Assembly: GCA_033002965.1 (NCBI GenBank)
Contig: JAURVB010003592.1
Span: 62,001 to 126,000, forward strand
Length of the DNA: 64,000 nucleotides
Direction of reading: 5' to 3'
From: Piper betle
Lineage: Eukaryota > Streptophyta > Magnoliopsida > Piperales > Piperaceae
In this document: positions 22,701 through 34,700 of the stretch, one piece after another
How the letters are laid out: the number at the start of each line of letters is the position of its first letter
Position numbering within the stretch: position 1 is the stretch's first letter
Position numbers and translations under genes: made by a program
The notes under the pieces: model-generated
Seen by the model: only the letters and a program-made list of their open reading frames with translations
Told to the model about the DNA's origin: nothing
Database searches by the model: none

Positions 22701-25450
22701 ATGGGAAACCGCTTCATCAAGTTGCGATGGGCCAATCGAGATAATATTCCTAAGGAAGTTGTACAAAGCATGAAAGCTGACTCCAATTCTATTCAACCTT
22801 TGCCAGTTGCTTCTGTATCCGCAAAGCCCATGGTAGCTGCAATCCCTGTTGTTTCCACCAAGACTGATATGGCTCAAAAGTTTATTGCAGAAAATGGACG
22901 AAAAGATGTCCGCCCTTCGCAGAAGCAGCTGGAGACTTTGGAGCTTATGAAGAAAAAGCAGGAGTTGCTTGATCAAAAGCGCAATGCTTTACTACAACAG
23001 TTAGATAACTTTAAGAAGCAGGTACATTTTAAGTTAGATAAATTGGCTAGTGCTGGATGGTTATGCACTTTTGTAAGTCTGTGACATAGTATGTGCAAAC
23101 AATTTATCTATCCATGCCTTATTTGTAGTTAAAATGAATAGACTGTCAGGTGTTTACTTTTCATATAACGACTTAAATAAGCTAATGATGCATAGCGCCA
23201 GCTATTTCATTGTTTGTACTTTATTCAAACAATGTCCTCTGGGAGGAGAAGATGATCAACTTTATGATTATCTTGTTAAGTTTTGTGGAATATGATATGG
23301 CAACCACCAATAATGAGAAATCTTCGAGCTCTGTCTTGGGGGGATCCATCACTAAGGAATCCAAGTGAATGAAAAGAGCTCCATGATTCATTATTGTGTT
23401 GATTTTGAGCTCAATCAACATTTGAAACTTATCCTATTGGGCTTAAACATTCAATTTGTGTTTAGTTTTAGTTTCTTTATCAGTTTCTAAAAATATCAAT
23501 TAGTAGCTGCCAAATGTTAGTTTTGCTTCTTAATTGGTCACCCTTATTATGCGGTTATTCCCATGCCTCCTTTGGTGGTATTCTTGAATTACGTTTCTTT
23601 GGCAGAAGAAGCTTTTCGCTGTGTCACTTCCCTTATATGTTTGCCATTTATAATCAAATGGTCCTAAATAAGGATCTGTGTCCGCAGCTTCTTTTTAGGA
23701 TAAGATGTGCTGGTTTGTTTTAAATTGGTTCACTTTGTACTGAGTTTTGCTTTGGTGTGCATTGCTGTGTTCATATTACCATAGGCTTTTCCTTACTTTA
23801 TAGCTGATGCCCTATTTATAGTTGGATAAAGTGCCTATTGACCTTGGCAACACAAGGGGAGACTTGGGGAAACTGACTGTTGCAGATGACATGAGGGAAT
23901 ACTACGTTTAACTTGATTCTTGACAAGTCGACTCTTTTGCAGGCTGCTTCTGTTAAGGGTGACATGGGCTCGGAATCAGCTACCGTAAAAGAAAAGGTTG
24001 ATGCAGGTGCATCTGCTGTAAAATCCACTTCATGTCCTGAGAGCATGAAAGAAGTCAGAAGAGAGGGTAGCCTAGATACTCAGACATTACCGGATGACCG
24101 TAGCTGTCCTGGGGAAGTCGTGGGGTCACCTTCTAGTTCAAAAGTTTCCTCTGCTATGCGGCAACATTCACTGAAGAGCCTTAAAACACCAAATCACTTT
24201 TCGAGGTCATTCTTTCCGGTCAACCGGTTCAAATTGGACAATCGCCCTACATCATTTGGAATTTTTCCTCCTTTACCTTCTGATATCTCAAATGTAATCT
24301 CTCTCTCTCTCTCCCTCTCTCTCCTGCATTAAATATCGGTTTAAACTGTCAACGAAATATCTGTAATTTGTTATGATGTGCGTGTGGCTTTTGGAATTTA
24401 GCTGGTGATATTTTTCTCTTATAAATAATGCCATTGGGATAGCATTCATCTGGTTATCTCTGCATGACTTCCGTTGTGCTGTGTTATCAGCATTAAATGA
24501 GTGCAGGAGAATGTTCAGATGATTGTTTTAGTTTCTGAACAGTTTTTGGCTAGAATGGTCTCTGAGTTAATGTCAGGCAAATTTTTGCCTGCAGTTTTTA
24601 CCTAGGAGGGTCATATGGATTTAAAGGACACTTTCTTAATAAGGTCTATCCTCCGAGTATTGATCACCACTAGAGTTATGTGTCTTACTGATCTAATTTG
24701 CTAATTTGAAGGCCAATATACATGTGGTAGGCATTACTTAGACTTGATAACAAAATTTTAGGCTCTGACAAATCTGTAAAAAAATATTATTTTGATTTAT
24801 ACTGACAAAAATCATCTGTATTTATATAGATAATATAAGGTTGTCTATAAGGTGCATTTTTTGTATTAGTTTCTTTCTTAAATATGGTAAAGTGCGATTT
24901 TAATTTATTGTTGCTTCTGTTTTACAATTACTTTCAGGTTATGGTATTGAAAGAGCATTTTTCATCTTTTGGGGATTTTTCTTCAGTTGAACTAGAAGAT
25001 TCAAAATCTGCTGATGTTGGTCTTTCTGACTCGAAATCTTCCCATAAATATGCTGCTTGCGTTGCATACACTACTCGTCACTCAGCAGAACGGGCTTTTC
25101 TAAGTGGTAGATGCTTACAAGGTCATACTTTGAATTTTGCTTGGCTCATGCCATCAAGTAATTCACGAACCTCTCCTATTAGTTGCAACGACAGTCCTTT
25201 TAATTCTCCTAGCATTCTCAAGCCTGCATTAGAGATTGAGGCATGGACTTCTGTTGCTACTTCAACGAGTGCTGGAAAATCAAATTACAGTATGGTTCCA
25301 GCTATAGCTGTTTACAAAGGTGAAAAGACAGAAGGGGAGATTGTAGAAAGTGCCAATGGGAGTCTCATGTCTTTAGATGAGGAACTGGACGAAGCGTCTC
25401 TGCCATCCCATAAACAAGTATCGGAACCTGATGTTGATCAGGCACATTAA
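19756..25450 (+). CDS. CCCH zinc finger / RRM protein (RBM26/27, AtC3H41-like)
   Basis: Exons: 19756-19823, 20685-20803, 20896-21791, 21903-23021, 23943-24293 and 24938-25450. Phases join throughout, giving about 1021 aa. Order: an N-terminal PWI-like fold (TEADPAILADYITALLKND...ELQKLCSESLIVFL...SFVEKLFQAL), an acidic/Ser linker and a basic RRRE patch. Next is one CCCH finger, C331-x8-C340-x5-C346-x3-H350 (RCNDFEERGFCLRGDMCPMEHG). A first RRM lies at about 568-640 (LYVGGIPPESNK...KAFVQFAKREEAEAAL) and a coiled coil follows (QKQLETLELMKKKQELLDQK). A second, atypical RRM is at about 852-915. This matches the RBM26/27 architecture; animal members work in nuclear RNA decay and poly(A)-tail exosome targeting. 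Function in plants is inferred. Intron 3 appears to be GC-AG. The intergenic start ATGGTGGGTGCC is the first ATG giving a phase-correct exon 1. Confidence 0.92.
21792..21902 (+). other. GC-AG intron in the CCCH/RRM gene
   Basis: The donor reads CAG|GCAAGT, the strong consensus used by non-canonical GC donors, and the acceptor ATGGCAG|AGC. Using this pair keeps the frame (DDVQ joined to SLSQFNL). The nearest GT donor, four bases downstream, would break it. Confidence 0.8.
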
Positions 25451-27140
25451 GGTCTGTGTATTGTTTGTTTCATTGTCGTTGGACACTGAAGTATATGAAG
25501 TTACACTACCTTGAATTGGAAGGACTTATCCATTTTGGAAAATTATAGCTTGACCTTTCATTTCCATGGGAGTGTTTGTTTTTTTGTAGGCAATATGGAT
25601 TTCTGCCTCCACCTAATTAATTGATTTTCCATCCAGATGTTTTGCTTGTGGGCATAGTTATTGAAATGGAACACAGAGCTTTCTAATTTCTGGAGTTCTA
25701 CACATGAATAATTTGGATGAGACTGAAACCAAGCCTTAGTGCTGTAATTTCATACATGGTAGCCAATAGAGCCAAACTTGATGATTGCTCATGAGACAGA
25801 TTGACTTGCATATTTTTTACTTAAATTTTTATTCTTTTCTGCATTTATTTTTGTTTGTTTCTTGCTTTCACGTTGCCTTCTCGATTAGAGTTAAGATACA
25901 ATTGATGCCGCAAAGTCTCCAGCATTGCTTAGATGAAGAGATTTTTGATGTTATATAGCTCACAACTTGAGTGTTCATTTTACAGCTTTTGTTTATTATA
26001 ATATATTTGCCTGATGCTTGAGATGCTATTGTCATCTAGTGAAGCATTTTGCAGGGCAGTCATGCTTTTAGTTTTTCATACAAAATAAGCGAATATTTTG
26101 AATGAATTTCTTCTTTGAATGAAAGCCATGTTCTGTGCGTTCATTCACAAGGCTCAACAGCACGCCTTGAAGGAACATGTTGAGATTAGTTACAGTAAGC
26201 CATTGACTGGTACTGCAAGAAAATTGCTTCCAATAGTATATGATTTTCGTTTCATCAATGCTTTTGCAGGTATGTAATGTGTATGGTCAAATGGATTATG
26301 ACGCCTTGTGTCCGAAGTTTGGGTATGAAACTGTTTAATTATTATTATTTTTGAGTTTTTATACGAGTATTACGGCATTTGTTTTTTAAGCAGGAAATGT
26401 AGGGGATTCTTTATAGTACTTTTCTTGCTCTGAACCTTCATTTCTTTTCTAGTTGTTCACAGAATAAGAATATTTACCCTTGTTATCACCTTTCTCTCTT
26501 TTTTGGTTGTTGCATATCATAAATAGACATTCTCGCTTTGGGTTGTATATCATATTTTGTCATCTGAACCTTGGATGCATATATTCGTGCAGCTTAATGG
26601 GATGCTTCAGGTGGCAGATGTCGTTCGTACTTTATTTTCTGGCCTCTGTTCCCCAGCATTGCTTCTACACAAAGATCTTTTGCTCATCTCGGTAGCCGGT
26701 CGTGTACAAGTTCCTCTGATAAATGGGAGGAGTCAGTGAATGCCATTGGAGGTTGTTTCAGTATGGATTCGTTTTCGACGCATCCCTTGAACCGAACGAA
26801 CAAATTATAGTATTTGGAGAAGGGACATTCAAGACCCCGAGTTCATCCTTGAACACCGTATGAATTCATGCAGACCCATATTCTGGTCATAGCAGAAAAT
26901 GGTGGCGACGTTAGACCCGTGATTTATACGAAAAATGGTAATGGGACTCCCCCAACGGATAGAGGCCTGGAAAATTTGGCCAGATGATTAATGAATGCCC
27001 AGCAGGCTCAGAAACCAAAAGCTTAACATTATTGTATGCCCGTGTTTCCTTTCTCGTTGAAACAGGTTCGGCAATTGGGAGTTAAAGGGCGGAGGGAAAC
27101 GAAAGGTGTCATCAAGCTTCTGAGAAGTGCAATTTGAGTT
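25451..27140. other. 3' UTR and intergenic region after the CCCH/RRM gene
   Basis: T-rich sequence with several AATAAA-like words, likely 3' UTR and trailing spacer. A 60-codon ORF at 26557-26739 (MLQVADVVRTLF...) has some amphipathic character but no splice partner or family match, so it is not called. Nothing else was recognised. Confidence 0.4.
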
Positions 27141-27146
27141 GTAGTC

Positions 27147-27218
27147 CATGCAACCTTCCAAACACTGCTCGTCGGCGGCGTTTTTGTTGCCTCTCCACCG
27201 TAGGTGCATCCTTATAAG
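27147..27218 (+). promoter_or_regulatory. Seed-type promoter elements upstream of the oleosin-like sequence
   Basis: An RY element (CATGCA, 27147-27152) followed by CAAACAC, then TATAAG at 27213-27218, about 100 bp before the ATG at 27314. RY motifs bind B3 factors of the ABI3/FUS3 group and are typical of oleosin and storage-protein promoters. Placement fits an oleosin promoter; activity is unknown. Confidence 0.45.
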
Positions 27219-27313
27219 CCTCCCCACTCCCCATGTCTTCTTTGTAGTTTCTTAGTAGCTTTTTACTAACACAACTCCAAATTGCCTGCCCAGACTTGAT
27301 GGTGATGCAATCT

Positions 27314-27791
27314 ATGGCCGACAAGGGCGAGCACCATGACCAGTCCCGCCGGTTGTCAGAGGGGGAAAAGAGTGGGCCGACCGTGACCCAAGTGGGCCGA
27401 CCGTGACCCAAGTGGTGGCCGTGGTCACCCTCCTGCCAATTGGTGGGACTCTTCTTTCTCTCTCTGGCCTCACGCTCGGCACCATCAGCGGCCTCATTCT
27501 AGCCACTCCACTCTTCCTCCTCTTCAGTCCCATCCTTGTCCTTACCGCCCTTGCCATTGCGCTCGCTGTTGCCGGCTTTTCTTGGTGTCCGGTGCATTTG
27601 GGCTGACTGGGCTGTCGTCGTTGTCATGGATCCTCAACTACGTGAGGGGGCCGTGCTTTCCCCTACTGGAGCATGTGGATGACACGAAGCCACAGATGGC
27701 GGTTCGGCGGGCTATCTTGGGCAGAGGACGAAGGAGGTTGGACAGAGTATACAGAACAGGCGCACGAGGTGAAGGAAGGGGGAGGACTTGA
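27314..27791 (+). pseudogene. Oleosin-like gene with several frame-breaking lesions
   Basis: Oleosins coat seed oil bodies, with a long hydrophobic hairpin buried in the lipid. Here a start ([13 protein letters not shown]) leads into the hallmark hydrophobic domain ([19 protein letters not shown], then [20 protein letters not shown]) and then [21 protein letters not shown], as in oleosins of about 16-18 kDa. The parts lie in different frames. A 20-bp direct duplication (27371-27410) shifts the frame after GPTVTQV, and two extra bases near 27580 shift it again before SGAFGLTG. In the C-terminal helix more indels are needed: YLGQRTKEVGQSIQNR is readable only in another frame near 27713-27757. 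The hydrophobic core is otherwise well conserved, so decay is recent or sequence quality is poor. It is an oleosin by sequence, with no intron, as usual for the family. Confidence 0.85.
27371..27410 (+). repeat. Exact 20-bp tandem duplication inside the oleosin-like ORF
   Basis: AGTGGGCCGACCGTGACCCA occurs twice, end to end (27371-27390 and 27391-27410). One copy would give [18 protein letters not shown], the family pattern. The second copy adds 20 nt, introduces an in-frame stop and shifts the reading frame. Confidence 0.95.
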
Positions 27792-28533
27792 TCAAATCGG
27801 TGGGCAATCTCCCATGCAGTAGCTTTAGGTGGGCGTGGTCGTCTTCTGCAATGTTTGTTTCGGTATAGTAGTTTAGCAGCCAAGCTAGCTAGCATGTATA
27901 ATAAAATGTGGTCTGGACTCTCTATTTTCTGCCATTTAGACGTAGGTTTACGGTTCAATACTTCTTGTAGGTGTCTGTCTTCGCTGTATATAATTTGCTT
28001 GGCCTCTAGTTAAGATTGTTTGCATCGGCCGCCTGTTAATTTGGTTGAGGCAATTATTAGCTGAGTAAGTAGTTAAGTCTTAATTTGGTTGAGGCAATTA
28101 TTAGCTAAGTAGTTAAGTCTTCTGGGATGTCTGTGTTTGTGTGTATATACACATGTATATATACACACACATGCATGCAAGATGGGTAGAGTAAAATTAT
28201 TCAGGATGAGCGATTGGGCGGGTATCACCATGGCCACCAGTTGCATGGATAGCGACGACAGCAGTCTAGCCAAAAACTCGATTTGTCCACGCTAGTTATC
28301 GCTTTCAGGCAACAAACTAAAACTTAAATCACTCATTTCTTGAAACAAATCACGAGCAACCACGGCCGCATTTCAAAACTTTACGCAAAAATGCCAGAAA
28401 AAATAGAACCGTTATTGAGTAGAGCAAAGTGTCAAACTTTCAATATCATTTCTAGTTTCAGTTTCTTCAACGCTTATTTTGTTCAGCCCTTGAACTTGTT
28501 TTCCTTCGCTTTGTCTCTCTCATGGTTCCTGTT
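27792..28533. other. Spacer between the convergent oleosin-like and FIP37-like genes
   Basis: This holds the 3' ends of two convergent genes and a short AT-rich spacer. It contains a ~44-bp tandem duplication (28037-28080 and 28081-28120, TAATTTGGTTGAGGCAATTA...) and a palindromic GTGTGTATATACACATG / TATATATACACACAC block near 28137-28170. No gene was recognised. Confidence 0.5.
28037..28120 (+). repeat. ~44-bp tandem duplication
   Basis: Two adjacent copies share TAATTTGGTTGAGGCAATTA followed by TTAGCT..AGTAGTTAAGTCT. The second lacks four bases (GAGT). It is non-coding. Confidence 0.9.
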
Positions 28534-31500
28534 TTAGCTTGCTCTGTCTCTCCAATACTTCGGTTTTAGATTGCTCAATTCGCAGTCTTTGTCAGCAACC
28601 TTTTCCTGTAAAATAAGAACCTGCATAACAAAACATCCGCGGCGCTTTTAAAATTATTTTCAAAAAGGCCATGTCAAAATTTTTAATAGAACCTAGAACA
28701 TTCCCTTGTTTTCTCCCAAATATCTAACAAGTCTGCACGGTCCTCAAAAGGACTAGTAAACCAATAGAAATACAAACTTGACGCAAAATACAAAGGATGT
28801 TTATCAATTCATTATTTTTTCTACACTGTTTGTCAATCCATCCATGTTTCGACAAAGCTCTGAATGAACAAACTGACAAAGCGTCAGTAAAGGCAAATAC
28901 AACCACAATTTGGCGGTTAAATTACATTAACAGCTAAAAAAATTTCATAAAGCCGGTATGAGACAACGAGAAAAAAATCACTAATGTGAATGTTGAACAA
29001 GAGGCTTACTTTCTAGTTCGGCCTTCAATTCTGCATTCTTAGACTTTTGCAAAGCCAGCTTCATTGACAACTCATGTATCTAAAAATATGGATCATACAG
29101 CCAGTATTAATTTGCAGAAAAATGAATAAGAAAAACTGATAAACGGTCACAAAACAGTGCCATAGTTGTGGTACCTTTCCTTCGGAATGTAATTGCCCAA
29201 CCTCCTCATTCTCTTCTTGCAATGTCCTACACTTTGGCCACTAGCATTTTACCTATTTTGCTTTGGGGGGTAAAGTTCACAGCAGCTATGTTGTCCTCTA
29301 ACTCTTTTACCTTCTTATCCTTTTTGTCAGCCAGGTTCTAAATTCACAAATTCATACCATAGTACAACATCATCCAAATGGCATATTTTTCTAAAGTATC
29401 TCTATTTCATGACGTTCGAAAACATGATCAAATACAATTAAGAACTGCCAAGATGTCCCTAATAGAAAATTTTATTTTTAAAAGGAGAGTAAGTAATTTA
29501 TTTTAGTTAAAGCCATCACACAATTTGTCGAACCTTTGCCACTCGCTGGACATGCTTTTGCCTTTAGGCGAGTAAGTTCTTCATGGATGGCTGGATCTAG
29601 AAATAATCTCCGCGCCTGCTAATTAGATTGGTAGAATATTAGTGTGGAAACACGAACTTGCCAGGAATTAATGGCAAAATCAGGACTTGCAGAACATAGA
29701 ACACTCTTTTGCATTGATGATAATCTACGAAGAATGTCATAGAATATTCAGAAATAAACTGCATCAATCCTAAACATATTACTACAAGTACAGGCTGTAA
29801 AGCATAACACGGAAGAAATGACATGCATCCACAGCATGAATGTGATGTTACACTAAAGCTGCAAATTTTGTACCTGCATTGACAGTGGTTTTAGTTGAGC
29901 TTTAAGGCCCCGAACAACAGACTAAAAAAGTGTGTGTAGAAACAAACATTTCAGGAAAAATAAAAATCATCAAATAATACATCCAATGGCATGCTACTAA
30001 TTAGCATATAAAGTATAGAGAATGAGCGAAATTGTCATGCATAAAACTGTACTAGTGCCACTGAAAAGTTTGAAATGCCAAGCATACCTAAAAAGTTACT
30101 GATACTAGAAAAACATGAAATACTAGATTGCTGAATTTTCAAAATGCAAGCAGCCAAACAAGCACAAGGAACAAGAAGCAGCTAAAAGAGACATCAGTGA
30201 TCCTTGTGATATATATACATTCATCGAAATGAGATACCTTTAGTTCTGCAATCTCTTGATCTCTTTTTGCTAATGTGACAATAAAAGCAGCTTCCTTCTT
30301 CTTTGCTTCCTCAAGCTGGATATATCAATGCAACAATTAATATAACAACCATAGACAAGCTAATAGTAAAGATATAATTCAAGAATTGTAAAGTTGGGAG
30401 GAAAAACATTAACAAAAAAGCAATACAACCTGCTCCCTTAGTGATTCCTCAGAAGATTTCAAGTTCTGAAGATAATTGATAACTAAAACAGGTTCTGTGT
30501 ACACAGAAACAGTCATAGAGCAATTAATTAATAATAAGGGAAAGAGTTACCGTGAGGTTGGTGAATAGCAACATTGATGGAAGATAATGGAGATTGACAG
30601 AAGAAGAGGAAACCCTTCCATTCAGGAGGTAAGGAGGAAAAAATCTAACAATTCATGATGAATTTTGGGCGATCATAAAATAACTAAAATTCTACCATAG
30701 TCAACCTAAAGCCACTTACATTGATGGAAAGACTTACACAAAGCTCTGATAAAAAAAGATGAAAATTCTATCACAATTCCAAAAATCATAAAAATTGCAT
30801 AAGCCCACCTAAAAACATTGAGGTAGTAGGCCTAGTATAACAGTTTCACTTCTTACTCCACTCTAGAGATATTCTTAAGTTAATGCTATCCGTCCTCCAG
30901 CTAATTACAGTGCTAAAAAGGAATAAATGAGCAGACAAAAGTGGTATGATTGCAGCAGTTAAGACATACTTAACAGCAAATAACAACAGGAAAGTATGGA
31001 GAACCATAAGAGGGAAGAATTACCCGGTGTGGCACCAGATTGTATAGCAGATTCATGTTGAAATACAGAATGCCATTTTTGAACTTCCACCTTTGCTGCT
31101 TCTAGGTCAGTCTGAAAGACATGGACAAACACTTTCTAAATCATACCCTTTCATTCTCATTTTCCATAACACCAAAGCGATGGCAGAATGGCTAATGTAA
31201 GTCACAATTACCAAAATTTACAATCATCGATATCTCATAGGATTTCAAACTTTTCACAAACCTTTTCAAGCACATCAAAATCATGCAAAAAGTACAAACA
31301 CAAGTTAATGAAAAACTAAGAAATGGCTCTTCTTGCGGGAGTCTCCATCGCAAAACATATTTCATGGTGCTTAAATAATAACATATGACAAAATGAAAAA
31401 AATTAAAAATACCGATCCCTTCAAATTAATAAATTATGAGAACAAATTTCTAAGCTAATCTTTTCTCATTTCCTCTCGTGGTAGTGCTCTTTGAATACTG

Positions 31501-32427
31501 GAAATTGTTAATTTATTAATTAAAAATTAAATTGAACATTCATAGTCCCGAGAATTTAAACAGCTCAAAGAAGCAAATGAAAAAAAACCCATCTCCCTAC
31601 AATAAGTGCAGACAGCAGAATCTTATCATGAAAAAGCATTCAAATAGGCATATCAATAAAATGACAATGATACACGAGGCAGATGGCTAAATGAAAATAC
31701 AGGAGATTAGGGGTCAACTTACCTTACATGTAGCAAGTTCGCCCTCACATTTCTCAAGGCTGATCATGTGAAGCAGTAAAAGAGGGACATGAATTAGTAT
31801 AAAAAGGACATGACCACTAGAAGTGCATGAACTGATGATGATTAAATAAAATACTTGAATAAAAAGGACAACACCACACCTTTCTTGGAGGGACAGGATC
31901 ATACCCGTGGCACCACCAGGCACAGTTTCCTCAACCTTCTGATACCCTCCAAGAATGAACACAATCAATATGCCCAAAAAAGTTATCTACATAAGCATTA
32001 ATCTAACAAGTCCTCCAAACACAAATGCTGCTAATCAATCTTATGCCCAAACAATCACCATTCTCAAAGTGGCTCCCAAAGATGCCTAACTATCTAGCAG
32101 TCGCACAAACCAAGCGCATTGTAGCATGGCCAACACTGACTAAGAAAATTGCCCACCATTTCAAAATCTTGCTACACACCATGACAAGCTTCTCAATGTC
32201 GAACAACAGAAAAACTGATAAACATATAGTAAGCTTCGAGCTAGCACAGTTTGATGCCCCCCCATAATAGAACACTTAATACAACATAAAAAACCACGAA
32301 ATCGTTTTGAACAAAAAAGAAGAAAATTTCCGCATGAGGAGGTCGATAAGGTTACCTTCTTAGAACTAAAGATGTCTTCTTCCTCGTCATCGAGATCACC
32401 AAAGCTCTGCTTATTACCCTCCACCAT
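28534..32427 (-). CDS. FIP37: FIP37/WTAP-like m6A methyltransferase-complex subunit (frameshifted, short C-term)
   Basis: Plant FIP37 (WTAP homologue) holds the MTA/MTB RNA m6A writer together in the nucleus. Minus-strand exons (plus coordinates): 32356-32427, 31880-31938, 31723-31759, 31024-31111, 30430-30494, 30238-30315, 29874-29921, 29562-29615, 29175-29337, 29010-29079, about 28800-28859 and 28534-28620. Joined segments read SFGDLDDEEEDIFSS, GMILSLQESLEKCEGELATC, VINYLQNLKSSEESLREQ, KRDQEIAELK, LKPLSMQ, ARRLFLDPAIHEELTRLK, DKKDKKVKELEDNIAAVNF, TLQEENEEVGQLHSEGK, IHELSMKLALQKSKNAEL and VLILQEKVADKD: a long coiled-coil protein like Arabidopsis FIP37 (~330 aa). Oddities: one extra base at 29232 shifts the frame inside exon 9; exon 8 ends at a GC donor; exon 11 (KLCRNMDGLTNSVEKNNE) is diverged and has no clear GT donor; and the acidic tail is missing. 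It is either a decaying copy or a real gene with sequence errors. Confidence 0.85.
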
Positions 32428-32971
32428 ATTTTGCCTGCTCAAAAACCCAATTTCTGGAGATTGAGGGGAGGTGGTTAATCTGTTGCGCGAATTCTATGGC
32501 GCACAAGTTGAATACGAACGAATAGTGAAGGAATCGATCTCACCTCCTCCTTCCTTCGTCTTCCGCCGCCGCCGCCGCCGCCGCCGATGGCGTTGGTGCC
32601 GGAGGTTGACGATGGTGCTGGCTAGGGTTATTGCTCACTTAAAAATTTTACGGACATGGCCACGATGTGTCCGCGATGGACCATAATAAACGAAGTGTTG
32701 ACCGTCTACTTACGGCCATGGACATGTGGATATGGATTATTAATATGCTAATGATAGGCTCTAATTTTAAAAATAAAATCTTGTATTGAAGGATGTGATA
32801 TATCATAGTCGAACTAATTTATTTTCATAATTTTATTTTATTTTGATTGATTAAACACTTTATTTATTAAAATAGCACAATTTTTAACTGTCCTTTTATT
32901 ATGAAAGTTTACAATGGACATGGGTTAACGTTTTTATATGTGTTGTGAACGTTGTATTAGATGAGTACATA
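32428..32971. other. 5' region of the FIP37-like gene
   Basis: This lies upstream of the minus-strand start. It has a (CCG)n trinucleotide run (32563-32586) typical of plant 5' UTRs and then AT-rich DNA. No divergent gene was recognised on the plus strand. Confidence 0.4.
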
Positions 32972-33847
32972 GTTGAAAAAATCGGCCGATTCCGTGCGGA
33001 ATCGGCCGATTTAAATCGGATCAGCGTCGCGCCGATCCGATTTCGGGGCCGACTCGGTCGGCCCCGAATCGGGTCGTGAATCGGCCCGTTTCGGCCGATT
33101 CCGACCGATTTAAATCGGAATCGGAATCGGTTTTTTTAGGAAATTACCAAAATACCCTAGGTATAATTTTTATTAAATTATTTAAGCATGGGCAAAATGG
33201 TAATTTGGATTTAAAAACCTAAATCAAACCCTCTCCCCCGATTCCGCCGCGCCTCCTCCGCGCTTCCGCCCAATTCCGCTGCAATTCCGCCGCGATTCGG
33301 CCGCCCGACGCTCCGCCCGACCTTCCGACCACCCCACCGCCGTCCGACGCTGCGCCCGTTCCGAACTCAGCTTCCGCCGTCCGACGCTTCCGCCGCGATT
33401 CCGCTGCGCTTCCGTCGCGCTTCCGCCGCGATTCCGCCGGCCGACGGTTCGTCCGACCGGGCTGCCGACATCGCCGCCGCGAGGCTCGCCGCCGACCGGG
33501 CGCCGGCGGCGGCGGGGGTAGAGAGGGGAGGGTGGCATTCTCGTAATTAAAAGTTGACTCGAGTCTAACCCGAGTCAAAAATAATAATTAATTCTAAATA
33601 ATTTTAAAAAATCTTAAAAAATATTTAAAAAATATCATAAACTATAATACATAGAATAATATAAAAATAACATCAATACCCAATTTTAATATATTTATAT
33701 TGTAAATTGTCAAATTATTATATATGACCGATTAAATTAATTTGGACCAATTCAACTGAACCGATTCTTGGCCGATTCAGACCGATTCCGATTCCGATTC
33801 CGATTCCATAGAAAACCGATTCCGATTCCGATTCCGATTTATGCAAC
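32972..33847. mobile_element. Non-autonomous inverted-terminal repeat element, copy 1
   Basis: The ends are inverted: the left begins GTTGAAAAAATCGGCCGATT, and the right, reversed, begins GTTGCATAAATCGGAATC. Both ends are built from CGGAATCGG / GATTCCGATT words. The middle has a GC-rich block (CCGATTCCGCCGCGCCTCC...) followed by GGCATTCTCGTAATTAAAAG, TTGACTCGAGTC, then AATAATAATTAATTCTAAAT. Related copies lie at about 33953-34700 and 45077-45849. No transposase is present and no target duplication was found. ORFs in the GC-rich block look like by-products. Confidence 0.65.
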
Positions 33848-33952
33848 CATGGTTGTACCTCCATTTTTCTTTGTTTGTTTTTAAAAAATGTTTTAATCCT
33901 TTTGTGTAACTAATTATTACAAAATTGTTTATACCAATCTTTGGGTAGGGGT

Positions 33953-34700
33953 CAATGCGAAAAAATCGGCTAATTCCACTTAGAATCGGCTGATTTAAAT
34001 TGAATCAGGCAAAATCCGTTTCAAATTTGGGTGGAATCGGTTCTTGAATCGGTTTTGGTTAAATTACTAAAATATACTTAGTTTTATATTATATAAATTA
34101 GTTTGTATGGACAAAATAAGAATTTAAAGTTTATAATGACATAATTACCCCTTACTTTCCCTTCGTTGTTGTTGCCTCCCCTTCGCTCCAGCGGGCAGGG
34201 CAAGGCCGAAGGAGAGAGGCAGGGCCGACAAGGGGATAGATCAGGGCTGACAAGACTAGGGTGGCTAGGTGGGGCAGATGTGCGAGGGGGACAGGGCAGG
34301 GCAGGGCCGATGGGGGAGTCCGAGCAGGGCAAGGCCACGCAGGGGGAGTCAGGGCATGGCGAGGCCGGCGGGAGGAGGTAGGGCGGGGATGGCGGGGTGA
34401 AAAGCGGGAGTGGCATTCTTGTAATTAAAAGTTGACTCGATTCTGACTTAAATAAAAAATAATAATTAATTAAATTTTTTTTAAAAATTTAAAAAATATT
34501 ATGAAATATTATAAAATATAATATATATAATAATATTAAAATTACATCAATATTTTATTTTTATTTATTTATATTATGAGTTGTCAAATTATTATATAAG
34601 ATCGATTTAGACCGATTCAACTGAACCGATTTTTATTCGATTTAGACCGTTTCTGATTCTGACTCTAACTTCTTCGAAAATCGATTCCGACCCTAATTAC
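33953..34700. mobile_element. Non-autonomous inverted-terminal repeat element, copy 2
   Basis: Same family as the neighbour at 32972-33847, in the same orientation and more diverged. It has a left end AAAAAATCGGCTAATTCCAC, a GC-rich middle (GGCAGGGCAAGGCCGAAGG type), GTGGCATTCTTGTAATTAAAAG, TTGACTCGATTCTGAC, then AATAATAATTAATT. Its right end, near GATTCCGACC, is blurred. Confidence 0.6.

Noticed and set aside
28137..28170. GTGTGTATATACACATG palindrome as a regulatory site
   Set aside because: Simple TG/TA repeat that is self-complementary by composition.
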